The position numbers and the translations under genes were made by a program. A model generated the notes under the pieces. The model saw nothing but the letters and a program-made list of their open reading frames with translations, was not told the origin of the DNA and did not search any database. A DNA stretch of 64,000 nt from Pararhizobium sp. A13 (GTDB lineage: Bacteria > Pseudomonadota > Alphaproteobacteria > Rhizobiales > Rhizobiaceae), in the NCBI RefSeq assembly GCF_040126305.1, contig NZ_CP149511.1, positions 1,302,001 through 1,366,000 on the forward strand, given 5' to 3'. Positions 44,079-52,582 of the stretch are shown here, one piece after another; position 1 is the first letter of the stretch, and the number at the start of each line of letters is the position of its first letter.

Positions 44079-44313
44079 CCCCGATATCCTGCCGATGATG
44101 ACGGGAATATGGGATCTCAACGCCAGAAGCGCGGGTGTCAACGAGAGATTCGTGTGCTTCCCCGGCATCCTGCAGCATCTTTTCCTTGTCGGCCGCACTG
44201 AATAGGTCTTCCGACCCCGTCACCTCCGAAAGTTCGAGCTGCGACAGCATATCCGGAGCGGTCGCGAGATTGTTCAGGCTGCCGAGGTAATCCTGGAGCC
44301 CCTCAAACGCCAC
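44065..44313 (-). CDS. Hypothetical protein or fragment (82 aa)
   Basis: This frame begins with a GTG (MAFEGLQDYLGSLNNLATAP) and is helical and acidic to about residue 55, then becomes Arg/His-rich where it meets the queE remnant. The first part looks like a real protein; the last part may be out-of-frame read-through. AAGGAGG lies upstream but 17 nt from the GTG. It could be the start of a gene truncated by the same rearrangement. Confidence 0.35.
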   Translation of the reverse strand: MAFEGLQDYLGSLNNLATAPDMLSQLELSEVTGSEDLFSAADKEKMLQDAGEAHESLVDTRASGVEIPYSRHHRQDIGGSCL

Positions 44314-44445
44314 GAGGAATCGTTTGGTTTCCCTCCTTCTTTCAGCGCCATATGCGTCGTCGCGGACCCGGTGGCTTGTCGAAGACGCGTCAGCCGCCTC
44401 TACCGCATCCCAGCGAACTCACGTTCTAGTCTAGGCCAAATAGCT

Positions 44446-44901
44446 CTAAAGATCACGCCGGAAACCCAACATAACTTTTGCCGCAGTCCACCATTGGGGC
44501 GCTCTGCCTTCTCGCATCCCTTCATTCTTTGCCTGCCCGACGCCGGCAGGTTCAGCCCTTGTCGTTGTAGGCTGAACCAGGAATTCGATCCGTTTCATGA
44601 ATGCCCCGCCGTCGAACCGTTTTGACGTTATCAATGGACCATTGCCGGAAGGCTCTGCGTGGAAGAAAATCTCAAGATTGACCACTGGTATGGAGCGGAT
44701 ATTGCGCAGCAGATCGATCTCCGGTCGCGTCGTTATGGCGAAGGAATAATTATCCGAACGGAGTGCATCAAAAGCCTCCGGAACCGTCGACACTGCGACG
44801 GACTCATGCCCGCGCTCCGCCAGTTTCGTGACAATCACATCGGCCGCCGCATGGGGCAGAAACACAAGAATTTTCTTCGGGCGAATGTTTTTTGAAGACA
44901 T
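44446..44901 (-). CDS. Small receiver-like protein A (151 aa)
   Basis: The fold looks like a CheY-type receiver: KKILVFLPHAAADVIVTKLA, ERGHESVAVSTVPEAFDALR, NYSFAITTRPEIDLL and RSIPVVNLEIFFH follow the beta-alpha order. However, the acidic pocket and phospho-acceptor Asp are not preserved (LPHAA replaces the usual EDD). A basic C-terminal tail of about 40 residues follows. The ATG at 44901 has GAGGAACTCTCT upstream; the longer start at 45060 is less likely. A paralogue lies divergently at 45211. Confidence 0.65.
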   Translation of the reverse strand: MSSKNIRPKKILVFLPHAAADVIVTKLAERGHESVAVSTVPEAFDALRSDNYSFAITTRPEIDLLRNIRSIPVVNLEIFFHAEPSGNGPLITSKRFDGGAFMKRIEFLVQPTTTRAEPAGVGQAKNEGMREGRAPQWWTAAKVMLGFRRDL

Positions 44902-45210
44902 AGAGAGTTCCTCATACGGAGATGAAGAAAATCTATCCTTCGCCGGTGCAAATGTGTGTTTGGTTTTATTTGGTTTTGTTGCAGCCGCCTCTTCACTCGT
45001 TACAATTTGACCGGGTCTAGAGATTAGGGGGACCCAATGTCCCATATATTTATCGCTCATAAGCCCGACCCGTGTGGAAAGATATCTGACTTGCCAATGC
45101 GACTAATCGGCCCTCCCGTCGAAGGCGTCGTAGGAAACCGAAACAAAACAAAATCGAACGCCACTCTCAATTTCCCGAACTTATAATTGCGGAAATGAAG
45201 GAGCCTCTCG
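44902..45210. other. Divergent promoter region between two receiver-like paralogues
   Basis: About 309 nt separate the start codons of the two small paralogous genes. It is less GC-rich than the surroundings. No operator was identified by eye. Confidence 0.4.
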
Positions 45211-45555
45211 ATGTTCAATCTTGTTGCCTTGTCGTCGCTTCGGCGAATTTGTATCTACCTGCCGGATACGCAGGCCATCAAATTGCTCGAAGCCGCTTTG
45301 ATCGCAGAGGGTCTTGCTGCCGTAAGCGTTACAAGTATCGCGGAGTTCGAGGTGACGATACGGCGCGGTCACTACGCTGCAATCATCACAATATCCCCCT
45401 GTATTGACGGAATTCGGGAGTTTTCGGACATACCGATTATCGACATTCAGTCGCTCCTGCACGATTGGCGGCAGACCGGCGCAACTCGCAGACCATCTGC
45501 GTTGGAAACGCTGTCGTTCCTCCAGGGTACCTGCTTCGTTGGCGTACGGCGCTAG
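45211..45555 (+). CDS. Small receiver-like protein B (114 aa)
   Basis: RRICIYLPDTQAIKLLEAAL, GLAAVSVTSIAEFEVTIRRG, HYAAIITISPCIDGIREFSD and IPIIDIQSLLHDW line up segment by segment with the divergent protein A, at about one identity in four. Again the phospho-acceptor Asp is missing. An AAGGAG site lies 10 nt before the ATG. The pair is probably an old duplication with regulatory rather than phosphorelay function. Confidence 0.65.
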   Translation: MFNLVALSSLRRICIYLPDTQAIKLLEAALIAEGLAAVSVTSIAEFEVTIRRGHYAAIITISPCIDGIREFSDIPIIDIQSLLHDWRQTGATRRPSALETLSFLQGTCFVGVRR

Positions 45556-45957
45556 GCCGCACCTGCCGGAAGATCACGCGCACAAGGGCATGGGTCCCAC
45601 ATCGTCTCCTGCACAATCGGGCAACAGACTGGCCTGCCGACCATCGGTTCCCTTCGTATATGTGTCATCGGATGTCTGGCAGTTGCTCTGCGCACTCAGC
45701 GGTAAACTGCGCGAACTGCTGCCAATGAGTACTCTTCCTCACGCATAATCTTTGTTTCGTTCTGTTAGGGGCGGACGCAAAATTTGGCCGTCTAGGCCGC
45801 GGGTCAGCGGCATCGACCTGGGCAACATTTCTTAACATCACAAAACCCAAGTTAACGACGTCGTCTGGGACAGTGCGGCCGCGAGAGACCGGCGCGTCGG
45901 GCTTTCACACTTTGCACGCGTTGAAAACTCTCTATCGGACCCCAGGAGCCAATTCGA
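45556..45957. other. Intergenic region upstream of the MipA/OmpV gene
   Basis: About 400 nt carry no recognised gene. CTTAA at 45831-45835 and GTTAA at 45851-45855 are 20 bp apart, in phase with the CTTAA repeats found before the RND and DedA-like genes. A CAGGAG site serves the ATG at 45958. Confidence 0.4.
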
Positions 45958-46818
45958 ATGTCATTGACCAAGTCCCATTTTAGCCGTCCGCGGCGTGTCG
46001 CCATAGCTGCGGGGCTCGCGGTAGTTGCTTGCCCCCTAACCCAGGCACGGGCCGCCGACCCTTACGAGGGTGAAGAGGCCGCTATCCCCGCGACAGCGAA
46101 CTTCGACAAAGGACGGTTCGGTGGCATACGCCAGAAGCTTTCCGACTGGGATGTTATGGTCGGCGCCGGAGCCATATATGCGCCCAAATTCGAAGGATCG
46201 GACGAGTTCGAACTCGTCCCCATTCCTATGATCTCCGCAACCTTCGGTGATCGCGTCACCATTGATCCGGGCGGACTGACAGTCGATGTGCTGAAGTCCA
46301 ACGGTTTTAAGTTCTTGGTCAAGGGCGGTTACGGCGGTGGGCGCGATGAAGATGATTCCGATCACCTGAGAGGTCTAGGTGACATCGACGCTGGAGCTGT
46401 CGTCGGAGCGCAGCTCTCGTATGAATTAGGGCCGGTGGAATTCTATGCTTCTGTCGACAAGACGATTGGCGGCAGCGACGGTCTGGTCGGTGAGCTCGGA
46501 GCAAATGTCTCGCATCACTATGACCGCTTTATCCTTTCTGCAGGCGCCTCCGCCACAATTGCCGACGACAATCATATGGAGAGCTACTTTGGGGTAACCG
46601 CTGCCCAGTCTGCACGATCGGGGTTGCGGCAATATGAGGCAAGCGCCGGGCTCAAGCGCTTCGATGTCGAGGCCTCCGTAACCTACATGGCGACGGAAAA
46701 CTGGGTTGTCCGCGGCCAGGCAGGTGTCGGCTTTCTGACTGGCGACGCGAAGGACAGCCCGATCGTTCAGAACGACGTGCAGCCATCTGCGATGCTGATC
46801 GTCGGTTACAAATTCTAG
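45958..46818 (+). CDS. MipA/OmpV-family outer-membrane protein (286 aa)
   Basis: A signal peptide (RVAIAAGLAVVACPLTQARA) precedes a beta-barrel. Typical features are WDVMVGAGAIYAPKFEGSDE near the N-terminus, alternating strands with FLVKGGYGGGRDEDDSDHLR, and the terminal aromatic residue (IVGYKF) needed for Bam insertion. MipA/OmpV proteins scaffold murein enzymes and are often induced by cationic peptides or antibiotics. Nearness to the RND pump and two-component system fits envelope stress. Confidence 0.9.
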   Translation: MSLTKSHFSRPRRVAIAAGLAVVACPLTQARAADPYEGEEAAIPATANFDKGRFGGIRQKLSDWDVMVGAGAIYAPKFEGSDEFELVPIPMISATFGDRVTIDPGGLTVDVLKSNGFKFLVKGGYGGGRDEDDSDHLRGLGDIDAGAVVGAQLSYELGPVEFYASVDKTIGGSDGLVGELGANVSHHYDRFILSAGASATIADDNHMESYFGVTAAQSARSGLRQYEASAGLKRFDVEASVTYMATENWVVRGQAGVGFLTGDAKDSPIVQNDVQPSAMLIVGYKF

Positions 46819-47179
46819 GAGCCCGGTAAGGCGCAGCAAAGCCCTGACATCCTTTCTCGTTGGCGGTGGTTTCTTGTACTCGGTCTCTGCATCGGGATAG
46901 GCGGGTTTGCTGTGCCGGGCACAACACGATCCCGATCCTCATATTGATCGGACCGGACTTCAAACCTGCATTGTGGTCTTTCTCCCCCGGCGAACAGGCA
47001 ATCCGGTTGCGTGGGTGTGGAGCGGCCGGCCCAACTGTCCCGGACAGGAACCACGACTAATGACTGTGGCCGGGGAAGTGCTATGCGCCCTACCTGACAT
47101 CAAACTTAATCTATCTTAACCGATCTTTGACCCCACCTCACATTCGATCCGCTACATCCCGTGCTCGAAGTGCGGGATT
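46819..47179. other. Intergenic region before the RND operon
   Basis: No complete gene is recognised. Directly after the MipA stop one frame encodes a hydrophobic segment (WRWFLVLGLCIGIGGFAVPG) without a start codon, perhaps a decayed membrane-protein fragment. The right end holds the CTTAA direct repeat. Confidence 0.35.
47105..47119. promoter_or_regulatory. CTTAA direct repeat (10-bp spacing) upstream of the RND operon
   Basis: CTTAA occurs at 47105-47109 and 47115-47119, exactly one helical turn apart, which suits OmpR/PmrA-class response regulators. The same arrangement occurs before the DedA-like gene (54231-54245). The OmpR-type regulator encoded at 51827 is the obvious candidate. Confidence 0.5.
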
Positions 47180-47494
47180 GTGAGTACAGCGATGAAAGCG
47201 GCTTATCGTAGAATCGTCGGCATCGGCAGCGTTGCGGCCTGCCGAATCGTCTCGGGCTGCACTGCCGTCGGCGACGCCACGGTCGCGGCGCGCAACACCG
47301 TGCCTATTTCAACGCCCAACTGGAAGGCGGGTGGCGCGAGCCTCCTCGACCGCGACGCCCGGCGTTCGGCGTACTCGGCCAAGGTCTCGCGCATCGAGAT
47401 CCTCTGCGACTCGGTGCGCTACTGGATCGCCCTCTACAAGGCACGCGGTGGTGATGCCCCTGGAATAAAACAATCACAAGGAAACCAGCTCTGA
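47180..47494 (+). pseudogene. Collapsed NodT-type outer-membrane efflux protein (104 aa)
   Basis: The N-terminus has a lipoprotein-like leader (VGIGSVAACRIVSGCTAVGD) resembling the start of NodT/OprM factors. It jumps directly to a C-terminus like theirs: SLLDRDARRSAYSAKVSRIE then VRYWIALYKARGG. A whole factor has about 470 residues, so some 370 internal residues are missing while the frame is open. The next gene, the RND adaptor, begins at the stop. This is most simply an internal deletion of the pump's own outer-membrane channel. Confidence 0.5.
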
Positions 47495-48594
47495 TGCGAG
47501 CGAGACCCCTTCTTACTGCCATTTTCCTGGGCGTGAATCTTGTTTCCGCGTCAGAGCCTGTGCTCGCGCGACAGAACGAGGCAGCAGCGCTTACCGTCGC
47601 CGTGGCAAGGCCTGCGGAACGCCGATGGCCCGAAACGGTACCGGCCAGCGGCTGGCTGAAGCCCTGGCACGAAGCGGTCATCGCCGCGGAAATCGATGGC
47701 CTGCGTGTGACCGATGTCCTTGTCGATGTCGGATCGGTCGTCTCGAAGGGTCAGGCCCTCGTTCGGCTTGCCGACCAGGCGGTACGCGCCGAGCTGCGTA
47801 AGGAAGAGGCCGCGCTGGCAAGCGCCAGGGCCGACCTCGCCAAGGCCAGGGCAAATGCCGACCGGGCACGCAAGGTGCAGGGAAGCGGCGCGCTTTCGGA
47901 CGAGAAGATCAACGAATATCTGATCGCCGAACGGACGGCGATCGCGGGTGTCGAATCTGCTGAAGCCTTGCTGGAAAGCCAGAAGATCAAACTGGCCCAG
48001 ACGACTATCCTGGCCGCCGACGACGGGCTGATCACATCCCGCTCGGCCCAGCTCGGCGCCGTCGTCTCCTCCGGCACGGAACTGTTCCGCCTCGTTCGCC
48101 AGCAGCGCGTCGAATGGCAGGCGGAAATGCCTGCACGCTATTTGCCTCGCATCAGGGAAGGTCTGACCGCCACGATCGTAGGTCCTGGTGACCGACGCGT
48201 CAAAGGAACCGTTCGGCTTGTCGGACCGACGGTCAGCACCGATACCGGACGGGCGCTCGCCTATGTGGCACTGCCGGCGGAGGCGCACCCGCCCATCGGC
48301 CTTTACGTTACCGGCCAGATCGAGCTTGAGATCACGGCGGCTCTCACCGTGCCCGAGACGGCGCTCGTCCTGCGTGACGGCATCGCTTACGTCTTCACCG
48401 TGGATGCAGACAAGCGTGCGTCACGCGTTCGTGTGGAAACCGGCCGCCGCAATGGCAGCGAAGTGGAAATCCTCTCAGGCCTCGACCGCTCGACCGAGGT
48501 CGTGATGACTGGCGGCGCTTTCCTTTCGGACAAGGCCTTCGTCCGTGTGACGGGAGACGCGCTCGTCCAGCTCGAAGAGGGAGAATCGCGATGA
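47494..48594 (+). CDS. RND efflux periplasmic adaptor (membrane fusion protein), 366 aa
   Basis: A signal peptide (LLTAIFLGVNLVSASEPVLA) and the order of HlyD/AcrA-type domains are seen: a lipoyl half VIAAEIDGLRVTDVLVDVGS, an alpha-helical hairpin (about 90-160), a second lipoyl half TTILAADDGLITSRSAQLGA, a beta-barrel and a membrane-proximal domain ending VRVTGDALVQLEEGE. It overlaps the RND permease start by 4 nt and abuts the outer-membrane-factor remnant. Confidence 0.92.
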   Translation: MRARPLLTAIFLGVNLVSASEPVLARQNEAAALTVAVARPAERRWPETVPASGWLKPWHEAVIAAEIDGLRVTDVLVDVGSVVSKGQALVRLADQAVRAELRKEEAALASARADLAKARANADRARKVQGSGALSDEKINEYLIAERTAIAGVESAEALLESQKIKLAQTTILAADDGLITSRSAQLGAVVSSGTELFRLVRQQRVEWQAEMPARYLPRIREGLTATIVGPGDRRVKGTVRLVGPTVSTDTGRALAYVALPAEAHPPIGLYVTGQIELEITAALTVPETALVLRDGIAYVFTVDADKRASRVRVETGRRNGSEVEILSGLDRSTEVVMTGGAFLSDKAFVRVTGDALVQLEEGESR

Positions 48595-51500
48595 ACTTTT
48601 CCGCCTGGTCAATCCGCAATCCGGTTCCCGCCATCCTGCTGTTTATCCTGCTGACCGTCGGCGGCCTCATCACCTTCGACCGGCTCGCGGTGCAGAATTT
48701 TCCCGACATGGACCTGCCGACGATCCAGGTGAGCGCTTCGCTTGAAGGTGCCGCACCGGCCCAACTCGAAACGGAAGTCGCGCGCAAGATCGAGGACAGG
48801 CTCGCCTCGCTGAACCTCCTCGACCACATCACGACGACGGTCACGGACGGATCGGTCTCCATCAATGTCTCGTTCCAGTTGGGAAAGGACAGTGAGGAAG
48901 CGCTGAACGAGGTGCGCAATGCCGTCGAAAGCGCGAGCGGCGATCTGCCCTCCGAGATGCAGGCGCCGGGCGTGACCAAGGTGACAGTGCAGGGTTCCAC
49001 TCTCCTCACCTATGCAGTGCGCTCCGCCCGCCTCAACGAGACGGAGCTCTCCTGGTTCGTCGACAACAACATGACGAAGGCCCTGCTCTCCGTATCCGGC
49101 GTCGGCGAGGTCAGCCGGACCGGTGGCATCGAGCGTGAAGTGCATATCGACCTCAACCCCGAGCTCATGAGCGCGCTCGGCCTTAGCGCTGCAACCGTTT
49201 CCTCGCAGCTAAAATCGGTGCAGTCGGACACGTCGGGCGGCCGGGCGGAGATCGGTGGAGCCAAGCAGGGGATCCGCACGCTCGGCGCGGTTTCCTCGAT
49301 CAGGCAATTGAAGTCACTCGCAATACCCCTTCCCAGTGGTGAGCTGGTGCGGCTGGACGAAATCGGCAAGGTAACGGACAGTTTTGCGGATCGCTCGTCA
49401 ATCGCCTATCTCGATGGCGAACCCGTGATCGCTGTCGAGGTCAAACGATCGAACGGCTTTTCGGATACGGGCGTCGCGGCCGCCATCGAAGCGGCCATGC
49501 AGGACTTTGCCGCCGCCAATCCAGATGTTGAGATCGTCGAGGCTTACAGCACGGTCGGGCCAATCATTGAAAACTACGACGGCTCCATGCACATGCTCTA
49601 CGAGGGCGCAATCCTCGCGATCGTGGTCGTCTGGCTCTTCCTGCGCGACTGGCGGGCGACCTTTCTTTCGGCGGTGGCGCTGCCGCTCTCGGTCATCCCC
49701 ACCTTCCTTGTGATGTATCTGGCGGATTTCAGTCTCAACACGGTGACGCTGCTCGCGCTCTCGCTCGTGGTCGGCATCCTCATCGACGATGCAATCGTCG
49801 AGATCGAGAACATCGCGCGTCACCTGCAAATGGGCAAACCGCCGAAGCAGGCTGCGCTCGAAGCTGCCGACGAGATCGGCCTTGCCGTCATCGCCACGAC
49901 CTTGACGCTCGTCGCGGTCTTTCTGCCGACCGCTTTCATGAGCGGTATTCCCGGCCTGATCTTCCGCCAGTTCGGCGTGACGGCAGCCGTGGCGGTTCTT
50001 GCCTCACTGGTCGTCGCGCGCCTGCTGACGCCGATGATGGCCGCCCACATGATGAAGGCGCATCCCATCGAGTTGAGGGACGGCCGTATCATGCGCGCCT
50101 ATATGGCCCTCGTCAAAAACTGCCTGTGCTATCGCAAGCTGACCATCCTCGGCGTCTGCATATTCCTCGGGCTCTCGCTCTCGACGATTACCATGCTCAG
50201 CGCCGGTTTCCTGCCGCCTTCGGACGATTCACAGACGCAGGTCACTCTGACGCTGCAGCCCGGCAGCTCGATCGAACAAACGGACGCGATCACGCGGCGG
50301 GCGGCAGATATCGTTTCCGGCCTGCCGGACATCACGCGCGTGTTCTCCGCCGTCGGAAGCGCCTCGTCGGATGACCTGATCGATTCCTCCATGACCATCG
50401 ATACGGCGACCGCCTCGCTCGTCGTCGATCTGAAGAAGATCGGCGAACGCAACCGCAAGCAGGCCGAGATCGAAAACGACATCCGGCAGGCGCTCGCCGT
50501 TCTCCCGGGCGTCAGGATCGAGGTGGACACCGGCGGCAACGGTACGACGCTGGAAATCACGCTCGCCAGTGACGATTCCAATGCACTTGACCAGGCGGCG
50601 GGCGCACTCGAAGAGCAACTGCGCACCCTCCAGGGCATCGGCGCGGTGACCTCCAGTGCCTCCCTGCAGGCCCCGGAAGTCCAGATCATCCCGGACCTCG
50701 ACCGCGCCGCCGCCCTCGGTGTCACGTCAGAAGCGATTTCCGAGGCGGTTCGCGTCGACACGAGCGGAGACTATTCTTCATCGCTCGCCAAGCTCAACCT
50801 GCCACAGCGCCAGCTTCCCATCCGCGTCCGGTTCGATCCCGGCAACCGGACGACACTCGGCGACATCGCCAATCTCCGCGTTGCCGGTGCCAGGGGGAGC
50901 GTCGATCTCGGCTCGGTGGCTGAGATCCGTATCGGCGGCAGCCCGTCGGAGATCAGCCGCATCGACCGTTCGCGAAACGTCACGCTGTCGGTCGAGCTCA
51001 ACGGCCGCATCCTTGGCGACGTCTATCGCGAAGTGCAGGCGCTGCCTGCCCTCCAGAACCTTCCGGACGACGTCAAGCTCGTCGAGCAGGGCGAACTGGA
51101 GCGCAGCTCCGAGCTTTTCGACAACTTCGCCATCGCAATGGCGGTCGGCGTCTTCTGCATCTATGCCGTGCTGGTCCTGCTCTTCCATGATTTCTTCCAG
51201 CCGCTAACGATCCTCATGGCGCTCCCGCTGTCGCTGGGCGGCGCCCTGCTGCCGCTGGTGCTGACCGGCACGAGCTTCTCCATGCCGGTGGTAATCGGCC
51301 TCCTCATGCTGATGGGTGTGGTGACGAAGAATTCGATTCTGCTGGTCGAGTACGCGATCATGTCGCGACGCGCCGGTCTCTCACGCTTCGACGCTCTGGT
51401 CGACGCATGCCACAAGCGCGCTCGCCCGATCGTCATGACGACGATCGCCATGGGCGGCGGCATGCTTCCCGTAGCCCTGAGCCTCAGCGGCGGAGATGCG

Positions 51501-51668
51501 AGCTTCCGTCAACCGATGGCGATCGTCGTCATCGGCGGTCTGATCACTTCCACTATACTCAGCCTCGTCGTTATCCCCGTCATATTTACCTTCGTCGACG
51601 ACTTCCTGCTGCTTTTGAAGCGGATGTTCCGTCGTGAAACGGTTGTCCTCTCGCAAAGGAACACGTGA
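48591..51668 (+). CDS. RND-family efflux permease (1025 aa)
   Basis: This is a full-length HAE1-like proton-driven pump with twelve helices and two large periplasmic loops. The proton-relay Asp pair is in LVVGILIDDAIVEIENIARH (helix 4), and the second half has LLMLMGVVTKNSILLVEYAI. The N-terminus NFSAWSIRNPVPAILLFILL is typical. Substrates cannot be told from sequence. With its own channel gene collapsed, it probably depends on another TolC-like protein. The two-component genes follow 158 nt later. Confidence 0.95.
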   Translation: MNFSAWSIRNPVPAILLFILLTVGGLITFDRLAVQNFPDMDLPTIQVSASLEGAAPAQLETEVARKIEDRLASLNLLDHITTTVTDGSVSINVSFQLGKDSEEALNEVRNAVESASGDLPSEMQAPGVTKVTVQGSTLLTYAVRSARLNETELSWFVDNNMTKALLSVSGVGEVSRTGGIEREVHIDLNPELMSALGLSAATVSSQLKSVQSDTSGGRAEIGGAKQGIRTLGAVSSIRQLKSLAIPLPSGELVRLDEIGKVTDSFADRSSIAYLDGEPVIAVEVKRSNGFSDTGVAAAIEAAMQDFAAANPDVEIVEAYSTVGPIIENYDGSMHMLYEGAILAIVVVWLFLRDWRATFLSAVALPLSVIPTFLVMYLADFSLNTVTLLALSLVVGILIDDAIVEIENIARHLQMGKPPKQAALEAADEIGLAVIATTLTLVAVFLPTAFMSGIPGLIFRQFGVTAAVAVLASLVVARLLTPMMAAHMMKAHPIELRDGRIMRAYMALVKNCLCYRKLTILGVCIFLGLSLSTITMLSAGFLPPSDDSQTQVTLTLQPGSSIEQTDAITRRAADIVSGLPDITRVFSAVGSASSDDLIDSSMTIDTATASLVVDLKKIGERNRKQAEIENDIRQALAVLPGVRIEVDTGGNGTTLEITLASDDSNALDQAAGALEEQLRTLQGIGAVTSSASLQAPEVQIIPDLDRAAALGVTSEAISEAVRVDTSGDYSSSLAKLNLPQRQLPIRVRFDPGNRTTLGDIANLRVAGARGSVDLGSVAEIRIGGSPSEISRIDRSRNVTLSVELNGRILGDVYREVQALPALQNLPDDVKLVEQGELERSSELFDNFAIAMAVGVFCIYAVLVLLFHDFFQPLTILMALPLSLGGALLPLVLTGTSFSMPVVIGLLMLMGVVTKNSILLVEYAIMSRRAGLSRFDALVDACHKRARPIVMTTIAMGGGMLPVALSLSGGDASFRQPMAIVVIGGLITSTILSLVVIPVIFTFVDDFLLLLKRMFRRETVVLSQRNT

Positions 51669-51826
51669 TGTCCTCAGCAGATGTGGACGGGTAAACGCCG
51701 GTTTCAACGCAGCGGGTGTTTGTTCGAAGGAGTCTGTGGTGGAACCGCAGCAACAAAATTAAACACAATTGTTGCTGACAACCATGCTGCGAAACGGGCT
51801 AACTAATAATCGGGATTCCGACACAA

Positions 51827-52582
51827 ATGGCCAAGCCTATGAATAACATCGTGTGCAACGTTCCTACTCAAGCTTCATCTCGAATCCTCGTCGTCGAGGA
51901 CGATCGGGATATCGCGAGCATGCTGATCGATCTGATGACGGAGGCAGGTTACGCCGCCGAGGCAGTCGGATCGGCGATTGAAATGGACCGCGTTCTAAAA
52001 AAGAAGGACTTCCACCTTATCGTCCTGGATGGAATGCTGCCAGGTGAGGACGGTTTCAGCATATGCAGGAGAATCAGGTCGTTTGATACAATACCCATCC
52101 TCATGCTTACCGCGCGAACCAAAGAGATAGACAGGGTCGTTGGATTGGAATTGGGTGCCGACGACTACGTCACAAAACCGTTTAAATCCAGGGAGCTTTT
52201 GGCGAGAATAAAGGCACTCCTGCGCCGATCGTCGTATTCAGTGCAAGTCAAGCCAAAGCAGGAACCGATGACGTTTGCTGGCTGGCGGATTGACCCGGTC
52301 ACCCGAGAATTGACTGACCGTGACGGTTTTCATGTGTCGCTCACGACGGCGGAGTTTGATGTGCTGTTGGTGTTTTGCCAGAACCCCCGACAGGTAATGA
52401 ACCGCCAGGAAATACTTGCCCTCACCCACGCAGGCTCTGCAGGGCCTGTTGAACGCAGCATTGACGTACATGTCAGTCGTGTCCGGCAGAAAATCGAACC
52501 GAATTACAAGGAGCCGACATTCATCAAAACTGTGCGCCTGGGCGGGTATGTCTTCACTCCGGAGGTTGCGATAGCATCATGA
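51827..52582 (+). CDS. OmpR/PhoB-family response regulator (251 aa)
   Basis: The receiver domain has RILVVEDDRD, phospho-acceptor Asp68 in LIVLDGMLPGEDG, and Lys117 in YVTKPFKS. The C-terminal winged helix shows LTTAEFDVLLVFCQNPRQVM, SIDVHVSRVRQKIEP and TVRLGGYVFTPEVA. It overlaps the kinase start (ATGA). Its probable targets are the CTTAA repeats upstream of the RND operon and of the DedA-like gene. Confidence 0.95.
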   Translation: MAKPMNNIVCNVPTQASSRILVVEDDRDIASMLIDLMTEAGYAAEAVGSAIEMDRVLKKKDFHLIVLDGMLPGEDGFSICRRIRSFDTIPILMLTARTKEIDRVVGLELGADDYVTKPFKSRELLARIKALLRRSSYSVQVKPKQEPMTFAGWRIDPVTRELTDRDGFHVSLTTAEFDVLLVFCQNPRQVMNRQEILALTHAGSAGPVERSIDVHVSRVRQKIEPNYKEPTFIKTVRLGGYVFTPEVAIAS

